From contig NZ_AMRK01000004.1 of assembly GCF_000299875.1 (NCBI RefSeq), forward strand, positions 1 through 64,000: a stretch of 64,000 bases of DNA, read 5' to 3'. Source of the DNA: Celeribacter baekdonensis B30 (lineage in GTDB: Bacteria; Pseudomonadota; Alphaproteobacteria; Rhodobacterales; Rhodobacteraceae). This document shows, piece by piece, positions 25,227 through 34,227 of the stretch. The notes under the pieces are model-generated. The model saw nothing but the letters and a program-made list of their open reading frames with translations. It was not told where the DNA came from and did not search any database. Each line of letters begins with the position of its first letter. The first letter of the stretch is position 1. A program made the translations under genes and the position numbers.

Positions 25227-25895
25227 TCAGAGCCCAGACTGGCAGGGTGACACCGCCTCGACATCAGGGGCATGTCCCGTTCCCAGATCGACGAATTTTA
25301 CGGCATTCACCGCCCCACCTGCGTGTTTGTACAAAAACCGCGCCTCTTCATCGCTGAGAAACAGAAGGCCCGAGGGAGTGTTTCGGATCATTTTCAAATG
25401 TCCAGCGTCTGGCCCACTGGTTTTGTCCCGCGCTCCGAGTGCTTCCATAATCAAGCCGTTTACGTAAATCAGCCCCGGCTGATTGAGACAAAGCGCGATA
25501 AAGCGCCACTCAGTCTGATCGGAGCCGCGCGCCAGTCGATCTTCGCTCAAAGACGCTGCGCGGACCAATGCTTTGGAAGAACCGAAAATCTTCTGACAAT
25601 GCGGCGTGTCTACCAGCAGTAACGAATGCGGCGACACACAAACACTTCCTTTGCCATACGGATTGATCTCTATCGGAACGTCCCGCCCGCCATTGGCGCA
25701 AACCGTCACATGAAGGAAGCCTTCCAGGACGGCTGCGCCCCGATCATAGGTGAGGACACGATCCCCTTCGCTCAGATCTTCGATCAAGATGGCCCCAGTC
25801 GGGGTCATCACCATCGCACCTTCAGAGATCAACCCCGGCAGGACAGGTGTCACTAAGCGTTGGCCAAGCTCTTGAATTCCAAGCAAATCGGTCAT
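25227..25895 (-). CDS. Degenerate Hint_2-domain protein
   Basis: 222 residues. The central part follows the Hedgehog/intein (Hint_2) pattern: GAMVMTPTGAILIEDLSEGD, RVLTYDRGAAVLEGFLHVTV, CVSPHSLLLVDTPHC, GLIYVNGLIMEALGARD. The splice-type nucleophile Cys at the domain start (CFxxGT in active members) is Leu at residue 22, and the SPQHR motif is SPHSL. So self-cleavage chemistry is probably lost. AGGGAGG upstream supports the start. Compare the intact Hint domain at 27638-28759. The role is unknown. Confidence 0.7.
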   Translation of the reverse strand: MTDLLGIQELGQRLVTPVLPGLISEGAMVMTPTGAILIEDLSEGDRVLTYDRGAAVLEGFLHVTVCANGGRDVPIEINPYGKGSVCVSPHSLLLVDTPHCQKIFGSSKALVRAASLSEDRLARGSDQTEWRFIALCLNQPGLIYVNGLIMEALGARDKTSGPDAGHLKMIRNTPSGLLFLSDEEARFLYKHAGGAVNAVKFVDLGTGHAPDVEAVSPCQSGL

Positions 25896-25954
25896 CTTGG
25901 CCCCTCCCTTTTCCCGCTCTGTTCTGAATGTTGCGAAACCGGGGATGCGGGGTT

Positions 25955-26560
25955 TTAACGCCCCATCCGCCAGAACTCTCCGCGGTTGTCAGGACCTGTG
26001 CCAAGCCAGCCCCGCGTTGTTTCTGCAATCTTGTTGACGATACGCAAACGTTCCCCGGAGCCCAAGGTGCCCCCGTTCACTGCGGTGAGCGCACGCCCAT
26101 CCGATGCAACGATCTGTTCGGGCACCAGAACAGTGTTTGTACGGGCGTCTCTGACTTCGATTTTGAAGCGCACACTTTCTACGCCAGTGCCGTCCGGGGC
26201 GACGTGGAACGCCTTAGGTGTCAAAGCGTGAAACCTGATCAGTTCCACATCGAAGACAACGGGAACCGGTCCTCTAAGCCCCTTGCTCCCCTGCGCAAGC
26301 CCTTCTTTGAGAATTGCAGCAACCTGCACACGCTTGTCGCCTTCACCATCGCCGTACCAAACGATGTCTTCTTGCGGGATCACCACATTGATCCGATTGA
26401 CCTCAAGCGCCTCCGGCACGTCAACATGAATGGCTTTCACGGTCCATGCTCTGGACGTTTCTGAAGAAACCGGCGTGTAATCCACTAAGAATTCTGACCC
26501 GCAGCCGGACAGGCCGATCAGAGCTAGAGAGGCGACAATAGTACGGGCAGCACTCAGCAT
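25955..26560 (-). CDS. Lipoprotein (DUF6778-like)
   Basis: 201 residues. Lipobox LALIGLSGC gives a predicted lipidated Cys near residue 19. The body resembles a Rhodobacterales lipoprotein family (DUF6778): AWTVKAIHVDVPEALEVNRI, DIVWYGDGEGDKRVQVAAIL, VRFKIEVRDARTNTVLVPEQ, GERLRIVNKIAETTRGWLGT. The start at 26560 follows AAGGA; the longer frame begins at 26581. Probably in the outer or inner membrane leaflet facing the periplasm. Function unknown. Confidence 0.72.
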   Translation of the reverse strand: MLSAARTIVASLALIGLSGCGSEFLVDYTPVSSETSRAWTVKAIHVDVPEALEVNRINVVIPQEDIVWYGDGEGDKRVQVAAILKEGLAQGSKGLRGPVPVVFDVELIRFHALTPKAFHVAPDGTGVESVRFKIEVRDARTNTVLVPEQIVASDGRALTAVNGGTLGSGERLRIVNKIAETTRGWLGTGPDNRGEFWRMGR

Positions 26561-26814
26561 ATGTGTATATCCTTTACTCATTAATTTTTAGACTTTGCGA
26601 TCAGAGCACTTCGTTGCCCGCGTCCTCTCAACCCGGTACGCCGGATCATCGAAAACGGCGGGATGTGTTGTAACCTTCGTGCTGCGCACAGCGACGCCTC
26701 ATCAAATTACGTCGAAAAGCGGAAGTTGTAATTTCTCTACCGCACTGCACAAATCGCAATTTACGAAGCGCTTTTGCGCCACTTCCTTCGCAAACCGGCT
26801 GCAGTCTGGCGCCA

Positions 26815-27303
26815 CTAAGAGGTTCGGGCATCGACGATCTCCGCATCCGGGATGGCTATAGAAAAGCCGACGGATTTCCATGTGACCACGATCTCTTCGA
26901 CATCGTGACAACGTGACACTTCAGCAGAAATATCGAATCCATCGCCAGTGATGTCAGTTGCTTTCAACCTGCATCCGGGCACGTGCACCGGGAGGTGAAG
27001 CGATACCGAAGGCGGCACTTCAAAGGGCACGTCGAACCACACCCGGCGGATCAGGTTGATGGCCCGCATTTCTCCTTCGATCGCAGGCAGGCTTGGGTGC
27101 AAACGGATACGAAGAGGCTCCCGCCCATGGAGGACGCACACCTCTTTACCACAGAAGGCCACATGCTGTTCGGAGTGCTCTTGCACGCCCGCCTTGGACT
27201 CGTCGAAACACTCGCGGGCCAGCCATATCTTGCGTATCATTTTGGGGATGTGTTCTTGTGACGGGCGCTTTCGCAGCGTCCAGTTTGTGTTTGTATGTCC
27301 CAT
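26815..27303 (-). CDS. Hypothetical protein
   Basis: 162 residues, not recognised. Basic N-terminus (about 1-30), then a likely beta-rich C-terminal half (VWFDVPFEVPPSVSLHLPVH, GCRLKATDITGDGFDISAEV, EEIVVTWKSVGFSIAIPDAE) that could be PilZ-like but lacks the RxxxR and DxSxxG signatures. AGGAG five bases before the ATG supports the start. About 250 bases of AT-rich, gene-free sequence separate it from the lipoprotein gene start, and 334 bases from the Hint gene on the other side. Confidence 0.5.
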   Translation of the reverse strand: MGHTNTNWTLRKRPSQEHIPKMIRKIWLARECFDESKAGVQEHSEQHVAFCGKEVCVLHGREPLRIRLHPSLPAIEGEMRAINLIRRVWFDVPFEVPPSVSLHLPVHVPGCRLKATDITGDGFDISAEVSRCHDVEEIVVTWKSVGFSIAIPDAEIVDARTS

Positions 27304-27552
27304 TTTTGCTCCTGATTGTTAAAACGTCACACGATGAACCTTGTTTCGAAGCGGATGTCCTTGCCCGAGGACTTGAACGAAGAACCGGAACGCAGAGGGA
27401 GGGTCCCAAGCTCCGGGTTAGGTGAGGGCCTGCATCTACGGACACGGCTCACACCACACGACATATAAATACAGACCGGGACCAAGCAGTGCTGCCAGTA
27501 ACCGCGTCATATTGGGGGAATATGGCGGAAAGCCTGCCGATCCCGGCCTGTA

Positions 27553-27585
27553 CCCCCTCTCTCGCAAGGGCATGAAGAGAGGGGG
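27553..27585. other. GC-rich hairpin in the gap before the Hint gene 3' end
   Basis: CCCCCTCTCT (27553-27562) pairs with AGAGAGGGGG (27576-27585), a perfect 10-bp stem with a 13-base loop. On the minus strand it lies about 50 bases past the Hint gene stop, but the T-rich stretch precedes rather than follows the stem, so it is not a standard intrinsic terminator. The rest of 27304-27637 shows no gene. Confidence 0.4.
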
Positions 27586-27637
27586 GAAACCAAAAAACCA
27601 TTTACACACAAGGGTTAAGGCCGAACATATCCGTCCT

Positions 27638-28759
27638 TTAAGCCACCAGAAGTTTGCCGTTGCACTTAATGCGCTCGGCCAATTTGCGCGCCCGACGCCC
27701 AGGCACCAAAAGACGTACAGCTGCGGTGCCTGCCTCAGGATCGGCGCGCAGGCCCGGAAATATTGTGAAAATCTCCTCGCGCGCCTCCGGGCTCACCGCT
27801 TTCAAGGCTTCGGCCCCCGTGAACAGGCTCTCGGTGGCAGCCCCATTCGAAAAGACGATCTGATGTTGGTCAAAAAGGAAGTGCCAATAGGTCACTTCCG
27901 TCATGTTTGCTGCCACCTCGATGCCATCGAGGGCCACAAGATGTTTTGCAGCCACGAGGACTTCTTTGGTGCCGAACATTCGTTCGGCCACCTGCGAGCG
28001 GACCAGAACACGGTGCTGCGGTGAGACGATGAGATCCTGTTCCGGCAGAGCGTACCCCAAAGCCCCTGCGCGGATGCTGATCGGACGCAGGTTCGGGCTG
28101 GTGCCAAGTTCCGTTGCCGAGAGCGTCCGAGATCCGATCCAGCGGACCGGTTGATACCCGTGGTCCAGCGTCAGGATCATGTCGCCGACTTGGATATCTT
28201 CGATCATAACCTCCCCGTATAGTGTTTTGAACTGCGTGCCGGAGGTGAAGCAGACCACGACAGCTTGGTCGTCATTTGCCGATACGGAACCCGAACCATA
28301 TTCAACACCGTCCCATGTTCCCACTGTGATGCTGGTGATATTTCCGGGATAGAAATCAGCTGGCCATTGAGCGTTGATACTCTCATTGATCCGAAGGACC
28401 GCATCCCCATTTCCCAACTGCCAGACCGTAAGGGTCATCGTCCAGGTCTGTTCCGTTCCGTTGAAATCAAGATAGGTAATAACTGTATTTTCATAGAGGG
28501 CGACTTCATTCAGTTGACGCTGAACCCCGTCAGGAGTGATGATACCATCCCCGCCATGCACGGTGCCGTCGTCCACGTCGGCATCCCTGATCACATCATT
28601 TCCGTCAGCGTCCACCATCTGAAGGTCGCCGTAATTGTAGTAATCGAAATCCACGCCAGCAGTGAATTCTACTCCGTTTAAACTTCCATCGAGATCAGCC
28701 GCGCCGTTTTGAGGTATGAGGCCTTGCCCATACCACGCCCACATATCAAGAGTTGCCAT
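27638..28759 (-). CDS. Hint_2-domain protein with intact cleavage motif
   Basis: 373 residues. The first about 165 residues are acidic and beta-rich (DYYNYGDLQMVDADGNDVIR, DGTVHGGDGIITPDGVQRQL), perhaps a secreted passenger. Then a complete Hint_2 domain: VVVCFTSGTQFKTLYGEVMI with the nucleophile Cys near residue 170, IQVGDMILTLDHGYQPVRWI, DLIVSPQHRVLVRSQVAERM, TYWHFLFDQHQIVFSNGAAT. In Roseobacters such proteins are common and poorly characterised; Hint domains can self-cleave and transfer the N-terminal part. No signal peptide is visible, so export would be by a leaderless route. AGGAGA precedes the start. Confidence 0.85.
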   Translation of the reverse strand: MATLDMWAWYGQGLIPQNGAADLDGSLNGVEFTAGVDFDYYNYGDLQMVDADGNDVIRDADVDDGTVHGGDGIITPDGVQRQLNEVALYENTVITYLDFNGTEQTWTMTLTVWQLGNGDAVLRINESINAQWPADFYPGNITSITVGTWDGVEYGSGSVSANDDQAVVVCFTSGTQFKTLYGEVMIEDIQVGDMILTLDHGYQPVRWIGSRTLSATELGTSPNLRPISIRAGALGYALPEQDLIVSPQHRVLVRSQVAERMFGTKEVLVAAKHLVALDGIEVAANMTEVTYWHFLFDQHQIVFSNGAATESLFTGAEALKAVSPEAREEIFTIFPGLRADPEAGTAAVRLLVPGRRARKLAERIKCNGKLLVA

Positions 28760-29350
28760 TCCATATCTCCTGAATTGCCCTAAGAAAAAGACTTAAGGTG
28801 TTGTAAGATACTGCCTCGTGTCGCCTCTAACCCTTCTCAAGCCACCCTTTAGCGCCCGTGGAGTGCGCTATGGCTTCTGCATTTCCTAAAGTGCTGTGAC
28901 GTGCCTTCCCCCCATGCGAGACGCCCCGGTCAAAATTGACTTCCGCAGCCGTGCTTGGCTTTCACACCCGAGTTCGCCGTGCACGCCGCCGCCTGCCAAA
29001 CACGCGACACTTGAGCCAGGTCCAAATAACTGCGAAATTCCAAGCATCAGGGAAAATTTCCTTGGGAATCGATCAACGTGTTTCGAACAGAGGAGCACAA
29101 GCCTAGGGGGGGCGGAATTTCTCTAGTGACCAACAGTGAGTGACGCCTGAGAGCGAATGCCTTTGCGATTCAACGCTGTTTTCGGTCGTTTTTTGCATCG
29201 GCAGGCGGTATAAAGCGTCGATTTAGGGGGGATTTCGCACTCTAATTCCCCCTTACGAGCGCAAGAATCTAAACACAGGCAAGAACGACTGACGCGAGAG
29301 ACGCCTCTTTTCGGGAAAACTTCACCAAACGACGACATTTGGAGGACAAG
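28760..29350. other. 590-base gap between Hint gene and symporter
   Basis: No convincing gene on either strand. Contains a GGGGGA...TCCCCC imperfect hairpin near 29226-29252 and an AT-rich stretch near 29130-29210. Promoters for both divergent genes are expected here. Confidence 0.35.
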
Positions 29351-30709
29351 TTGGTAACGCTACTGACGCTCGCACTCTTCATAAACCTTTTGCTTGTCTT
29401 ATCGCGCTTGATACTCCGGGTTGGTCCGGCCGGTTGGACCATGGCCGTTCCCCCGGCGGTTTTGGCCGGCGCACTGGGCCTTGGAATACGGCTTTTTGCC
29501 GAGCATTTTTTTCCGGACTGGTCCTTGTTGCAATCCGCAGTGGGGTACTTCATGCTGTTGCCCGGGCTGATGCTTGTCCCGCTGCTGGCCGGTATTCCGC
29601 TCGGGAACCGCCCCTCGGCCGCCACACGCAGTATAAAACGCAACGTTATGATGATGTTGCTCATCGGCATTGCCGTTTTCGGGCTGCAAGTCATGATCGG
29701 CGGTTACCTTGCCGAGGTTTTGCGCCTCTTTTACAAAGACCTGCCTGCCTATGGCAGCCTTGGTCTTGAAATGACGGCCGGCTTCTTTGGCGGTCATGCA
29801 ACCTCAGGTGTGCTTGGCAGGGTTCTGCACGATATGGGGCATAGCGAATGGACGCTCGCACAGGCCTTGGCGATTACCTATGCCACTTACGGCCTCGTGA
29901 TGAGCATCGTAACAGGCCTCATCCTTATAAAAATTTTTCGACGTTCAGGCCGGGACGGCCAGACCCGAACTCACCCCATCAAAATGGAACAAGACGGAAT
30001 ATCCATGCCACAGCGGCGCAAAACACAAGGGGTGCGCCTGCTCGCCACCGGGTTTCTGATCCTCCTCGCCTCTCTTCTTGGATTGGGCTTCCAGATCACA
30101 TGTATGCGGCTCGGCATTGCCGGGCTTAGTGTGGTGCCGCCATGGATTTATGCTTTGCTCTGTGCATGGCTGCTTTGGAAGGGCCTGCGCAACACGGCTG
30201 TCGGGCGTCATGTCGACCGTGACAGTTCCCACAACGTAACCGCATATTGCTCAGATATTGCAGTGATCGCGGCGATCACCGCCTTGCCGTACGAACAGGT
30301 GGGGCCGATGCTCAAGCCGGTTCTGATCATCGCCACCGCAGGCCTCATCGGAACGATGTTTCTTGTTCTGGCGGTGTCTGCAAAAGTGTTTAATTCGTCC
30401 TCTTGGCTGGAGCGGGCGTTGTTGATGTACGGAACCGGCACGGGCGTCTATGTCAGCGGGCTTGTGCTCTTGCGTATGGTCGATCCTGAGCAAAAAAGTG
30501 ATGCCCATCCTGACGCCGCACTTGCCTATCCGATGATTGCCATGCTGTCGCTTTTCGCTCTGCCTGCCCTGGCGGGTTTGGGGGAAGTGAAGGGAGCTGT
30601 CGCCATGGGGACGACCGGCGGTTTCATTTGCCTGTCGAGTCTTCTCATCATGGCCCTCGCAGCGCGTCTGAAAATCTCAAAGGTATCGCCGCCGCATTCC
30701 AGCGTTTGA
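29351..30709 (+). CDS. GltS-like sodium:glutamate symporter family protein
   Basis: 452 residues, about ten to twelve hydrophobic segments in two halves. Family signatures: TAGFFGGHATSGVLGRVLHD in the first half and MYGTGTGVYVSGLVLLRMVD in the second, matching the GltS pair of re-entrant glycine motifs (GGHGT and TGxxxTGLxLLRxVDP). A hydrophilic loop at about 200-230 separates the halves. Probably imports glutamate or a related carboxylate with sodium. TTG at 29351 is chosen as start because GGAGG ends six bases before it; the frame opens at 29339. It stands alone. Confidence 0.82.
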   Translation: MVTLLTLALFINLLLVLSRLILRVGPAGWTMAVPPAVLAGALGLGIRLFAEHFFPDWSLLQSAVGYFMLLPGLMLVPLLAGIPLGNRPSAATRSIKRNVMMMLLIGIAVFGLQVMIGGYLAEVLRLFYKDLPAYGSLGLEMTAGFFGGHATSGVLGRVLHDMGHSEWTLAQALAITYATYGLVMSIVTGLILIKIFRRSGRDGQTRTHPIKMEQDGISMPQRRKTQGVRLLATGFLILLASLLGLGFQITCMRLGIAGLSVVPPWIYALLCAWLLWKGLRNTAVGRHVDRDSSHNVTAYCSDIAVIAAITALPYEQVGPMLKPVLIIATAGLIGTMFLVLAVSAKVFNSSSWLERALLMYGTGTGVYVSGLVLLRMVDPEQKSDAHPDAALAYPMIAMLSLFALPALAGLGEVKGAVAMGTTGGFICLSSLLIMALAARLKISKVSPPHSSV

Positions 30710-31169
30710 GAGGACTCGTTGTGTCAAAATGCCTCCGGCAAACCCCGCATGTTATGTCTGCGGTCACACCAATGGATGTGTCTTGGAGGATGGCCTACCT
30801 CATATTTCCGCAACAGTAAGGAGAGAATGGGGGTGGCGTGCCCGCCATAAGGGCCGTCACAGCCGCTTTGAATATAACCTTTTCCGCATAGAAATGGCTC
30901 TCGCAACGCGGGTGCAATTATTCCCTTGTGGCAAGAAAACCATGCGCTATCTTCGCGGAAAACCATCAAAATATGTCGCTCCAAAACCGAACCAGTAGCG
31001 TTTGAAGTATTTTCATATTGAAAACTGATGCTCTGGAGCGAACTGTTGGACATTCCTGTAGTCTTTATCTTGTGTGTTCAGACGTCGCTTGCACGACATC
31101 AGGGCGGGTCGGCCGCTGGTGAACGGAAAATCAGAATACGAAACAAAAGATGAATAAAAGGGGGGGCAA
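30710..31169. other. Gap upstream of the tandem HTH regulators, with a 15-bp palindrome
   Basis: No supported gene. TTTTCA-TAT-TGAAAA (31010-31024) is a perfect palindrome about 150 bases before the first regulator and is a candidate binding site. An ORF at 30729-30998 lacks a ribosome site and family features. Confidence 0.4.
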
Positions 31170-32015
31170 ATGGAGGAAAAGCAGAAGGTGCAGGACCAGA
31201 ATGCACATCTGACGGAAAATATTCGCTATCTCGTGAGCCTGATGCCTTCCATTGCAACGGCATCCCGAGACATCGGTATCAACCGTCAGCAGTTGAATAA
31301 ATATTTGAACGGAAGCAGCCAACCGTCTTTGCGGACAATGCGCCGAGTGGCCGAGGCCTTTGATGTTGCGATCGAAGATCTTACGCTGCCGCCTCCGGAC
31401 TTCGCGCGCAAAATGCACAAATTCCGTGAACTTGAACAAGTCAGCATACAACAGTCTCTGACCTCTGAGCTGACCGATCAGGCGATCTCCAGCAGCCAGG
31501 CGTTACGGCCCTATTGCGGTCTTTACTTTCGCTACTACGCGCTCCCCTCTACCGGCAATCAGGTGCTGCGTTCCTATGCCATGATCTACCAGAAAGACGG
31601 GCTTACCTTTGCACGCTTCATCGAACGGTTCTCGAATGCCGGTGAGCCGTGGAAAATAGCTCATATCCGTCGCAGCCAGCATCTCCTCTCCTTCAATGGG
31701 GACCGGATTCAGTGTATCGAACTACCAACTGTACGAAATCAAAAAGCCTCGCCGAATTTTACGATCTTCTACCCCACTTACATGAAAGGGGTGCAATATC
31801 TCAGCGGGTTTCTTCTTGGCAGCTTTGCATTTGGGCGCCGCCCGATCTTTTCGGCAAGCGTGGCGTTGGAGCGCCTGCCTGTGGACCGTATCAGACGGAG
31901 CGATCTTCTGAACTGTGGTTTGTTATCTTTTGACGCTCTTCTGCGTCACTCCGAAATCGCCCATCGCTTGTGCGGGAATGATAGGGCCTCTCCTGTCGTT
32001 CATATAATGGAATAA
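31170..32015 (+). CDS. XRE-type HTH regulator, first of a tandem pair
   Basis: 281 residues. Cro/C1-type helix-turn-helix at about 15-70 (ASRDIGINRQQLNKYLNGSS then QPSLRTMRRVAEAFDV). The C-terminal about 180 residues (YCGLYFRYYALPSTGNQVLR, SYAMIYQKDGLTFARFIERF, YPTYMKGVQYLSGFLLGSFA, ALERLPVDRIRRSDL) form a conserved domain shared with the next gene and with the protein at 52800-53591. The family of this domain is not recognised; a ligand-sensing role is inferred. Ten bases separate it from its paralogue, so they form one transcript. Confidence 0.8.
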   Translation: MEEKQKVQDQNAHLTENIRYLVSLMPSIATASRDIGINRQQLNKYLNGSSQPSLRTMRRVAEAFDVAIEDLTLPPPDFARKMHKFRELEQVSIQQSLTSELTDQAISSSQALRPYCGLYFRYYALPSTGNQVLRSYAMIYQKDGLTFARFIERFSNAGEPWKIAHIRRSQHLLSFNGDRIQCIELPTVRNQKASPNFTIFYPTYMKGVQYLSGFLLGSFAFGRRPIFSASVALERLPVDRIRRSDLLNCGLLSFDALLRHSEIAHRLCGNDRASPVVHIME

Positions 32016-32025
32016 GATCATTACT

Positions 32026-32829
32026 ATGCCTAAAGACAATCACACGTTCGCGCAAAATTTGCAGCATGTCGTCGGGTATTTCCCAAGCGTCGTTCAGGCC
32101 GCGGGCAAACTTGGCATCAATCGCCAACAGTTGACGAAATATCTGAGCGGGACAAGCACCCCTTCACTTGCCACTCTTCGAACCATCGCCTCGTATTTCG
32201 GGGTCGAACCGGACGATATGTTCCTGCCACCGCGCGATTTTAAAAAGCGGTGGAGCCCTCCGGCAAAAGTTGAAGGTTTGCCGCCTCAGCTTGAAGGGAC
32301 TGTTCAGGATATTTTGTACCATATGCACCGGACCCATGGGGACATGGACGAGATTTGTGGTTTCTATCACGCCTACATCAACTTGCTCACACATCCGAAC
32401 AAGATCGGGCGGGCCTATACAGTCATTCAACGACATGGCGATTTTACTGCCGTCAAAACGATCATGTTCGCCAGTCCGTATGGCGCAGAAAACAAACCCC
32501 GCAGACCGATCAAAATCAATGGGATCGCGCTTTATCTTGGTGAGAGAATATACATACTGGATGCTCAAAACGTAGGACAGCCCAATGCGCGCATTCAATC
32601 CATTGCACTCTATCCCAGCTCTTTTCCGCAGGCCGATTACCTGACCGGTTTGCTCATGACGACGAACAACGCCCGAAACCGTCCGATATATTCAACACCC
32701 ATTGTCTTTCAGCGTCTCAACGCGGATCGTATCCGAAAAGATGACATACGCGCTTGCGGTGTTTTTTTTCGCGACAGCGGGAACGTCGCACCGGACATAT
32801 TGGAACTTCTCAATTCTGTTCAGCGCTAG
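32026..32829 (+). CDS. XRE-type HTH regulator, second of a tandem pair
   Basis: 267 residues. HTH at about 12-65 (AAGKLGINRQQLTKYLSGTS, then TPSLATLRTIASYFGVEPDD). The C-terminal domain parallels the first gene: ICGFYHAYINLLTHPNKIGR, AYTVIQRHGDFTAVKTIMFA, LYPSSFPQADYLTGLLMTTN, VFQRLNADRIRKDDIRACGV. The INRQQLxKYLxG box and the FQRLxxDRIRxxD box are nearly the same in both, so they are a duplication. Converges with the GntR regulator gene after a 115-base gap. The ribosome site is weak. Confidence 0.8.
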   Translation: MPKDNHTFAQNLQHVVGYFPSVVQAAGKLGINRQQLTKYLSGTSTPSLATLRTIASYFGVEPDDMFLPPRDFKKRWSPPAKVEGLPPQLEGTVQDILYHMHRTHGDMDEICGFYHAYINLLTHPNKIGRAYTVIQRHGDFTAVKTIMFASPYGAENKPRRPIKINGIALYLGERIYILDAQNVGQPNARIQSIALYPSSFPQADYLTGLLMTTNNARNRPIYSTPIVFQRLNADRIRKDDIRACGVFFRDSGNVAPDILELLNSVQR

Positions 32830-32944
32830 CGCTTTGATCCCACGTTTTGAGGGTGCGGTCCTTTCTTTGGAAGGGAAAGGACGCGCCGTGGTGCCCGGAC
32901 CCGCCACTGGCCGATTTACGCCGCCGGTTGCCGTGGGGACCGAT

Positions 32945-33949
32945 TCAGGTGAATTGGAGGTAGGGGGGGAAGTCGAGGGGGGGAGGGATGATGGCGGTGA
33001 TTTTGAGCTGTGCAATGGTGCGGTCGCGCGCCTTTTCGAGATGCATCGCGAGCATGCTTGCGGCGGCGGTTATGGAGCCCGAAAGGGAGAGTTCAATCAC
33101 TTGTCCGAGCTCCAGACTCGATTGCGTGTCCGGCGGCAGACCCAGGGCAAAGAGCGCCGACTGGCAGGCCTCCAATTCGATGCGGTTGCTTGAAGCAAAT
33201 GCGGAAAGATCCGCGTTTGACGTCGTTAGAATAACCATTTCAAAAAAGCGCTGGTCAAGAGAAAACCACTGAGCCGGCGTCAGCGTCGACTGTGTCGAGA
33301 ATGTGCGGATTTCTTCTGCAAGGGATCGAAGTTTTTCGGTCGGAAGCGTCGCTGATTTGAGTGCGGCCACTTCAAGGATGCTTCGTAGTTCAAATTTGTC
33401 CTTTATTTTCTTTGATGTAAGAGGCTCTACGACCCAGCGGGATGTGCGGTTCTTTTGGACTAGGCCGCGCTCCTGAAGGCGTCCGAGAACGTCGCGGATG
33501 ATTGTGCGGGAGACGTTATACTCCTCCGCCATCTGCGCTTCGAAAATACGGTAACGTCCAAACACAGGACACCGTGTCACATGATAGGCGACGTCATCGT
33601 AAATCCGGAGCCAGCTGGGCTTTCCAACGCTTTCGGACAGGGTGCTGTGATCCAGTTCGATCTGGCGCAGGTCCACGCGTTTTGGCGTGAGGTCTCTGCC
33701 AGCCACCAGAAAACCACGCCCGGAGAACCTTTGGATTGCCCCTTCGGCTTCGATGATTTCAAGCGCTCTTTTGACTGTGGCACGCGACATGTCTAGTCGC
33801 TCGGCCAGAGCGCTTTCTTGCAAAACCAGGCCGGGGCAGAGGTGGTCGAGCGCGATGTTGTGGCGAATGAATTCAGCGGCAACCTCGAAAAGAGGTGCCC
33901 GCTTGTCGTTGTCTTCAGTGGTGGGCGCGGGGTCTTCTGAAATGGCCAT
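32945..33949 (-). CDS. GntR-type regulator with two winged helices and an FCD-like domain
   Basis: 334 residues. First winged helix at about 20-85: AAEFIRHNIALDHLCPGLVL, QESALAERLDMSRATVKRAL, EAEGAIQRFSGRGFLVAG. Second at about 110-180: DDVAYHVTRCPVFGRYRIFE, AQMAEEYNVSRTIIRDVLGR, LQERGLVQKNRTSRWVVEPL. Then a helical FCD-like effector region from about 190 to the end. GntR proteins normally carry one winged helix, so the duplication is unusual. The start at 33949 is preferred (GAGG upstream) over 34033. Divergent from the importer operon starting at 34228, whose promoter region contains two dyads. Confidence 0.85.
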   Translation of the reverse strand: MAISEDPAPTTEDNDKRAPLFEVAAEFIRHNIALDHLCPGLVLQESALAERLDMSRATVKRALEIIEAEGAIQRFSGRGFLVAGRDLTPKRVDLRQIELDHSTLSESVGKPSWLRIYDDVAYHVTRCPVFGRYRIFEAQMAEEYNVSRTIIRDVLGRLQERGLVQKNRTSRWVVEPLTSKKIKDKFELRSILEVAALKSATLPTEKLRSLAEEIRTFSTQSTLTPAQWFSLDQRFFEMVILTTSNADLSAFASSNRIELEACQSALFALGLPPDTQSSLELGQVIELSLSGSITAAASMLAMHLEKARDRTIAQLKITAIIPPPLDFPPYLQFT

Positions 33950-34094
33950 TTCTGCCTCGTCTGGTTTCTTTCCCTGACAATAAGAGGTGGGAGGAAGTGA
34001 TGAAAGCAAATTATTTTTGTGTGCAAAGATCAAAAATAATTGGGTGCCATGAATTTAAGCAAATGCGACTTAAGTCTTTAAAAGTACAATAATA

Positions 34095-34112
34095 ATGCGT
34101 TTTACCGCATTT
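34095..34112. promoter_or_regulatory. Dyad 1 upstream of the importer operon
   Basis: AATGCG-TTTTAC-CGCATT, perfect six-base arms, in the AT-rich divergent region between the double-HTH GntR gene and the importer operon. Candidate operator. Confidence 0.45.
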
Positions 34113-34127
34113 ATGGAAGTTCATTAA

Positions 34128-34156
34128 AACGATTTTTAGAATACAAAAATCGTTTA
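34128..34156. promoter_or_regulatory. Dyad 2 upstream of the importer operon
   Basis: AAACGATTTTT and AAAAATCGTTT, perfect 11-base arms seven bases apart, 72 bases before the GTG start of the ATPase gene. A candidate operator for the adjacent GntR regulator, or a hairpin in the leader. Confidence 0.55.
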
Positions 34157-34227
34157 TTTACTTTACGGGACGCAAGAATCGATGTTTGTATCAACAAAAT
34201 CAAAAATATCGAAACAGGGGAAAATCA

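Noticed and set aside
27553-27585. Rho-independent terminator of the Hint gene
   Set aside because: The stem is good but the T-rich segment lies on the wrong side for either strand; listed only as a hairpin.
30729-30998. 89-codon plus-strand frame upstream of the HTH pair
   Set aside because: No ribosome site; composition not protein-like (mixed basic and repetitive tail).
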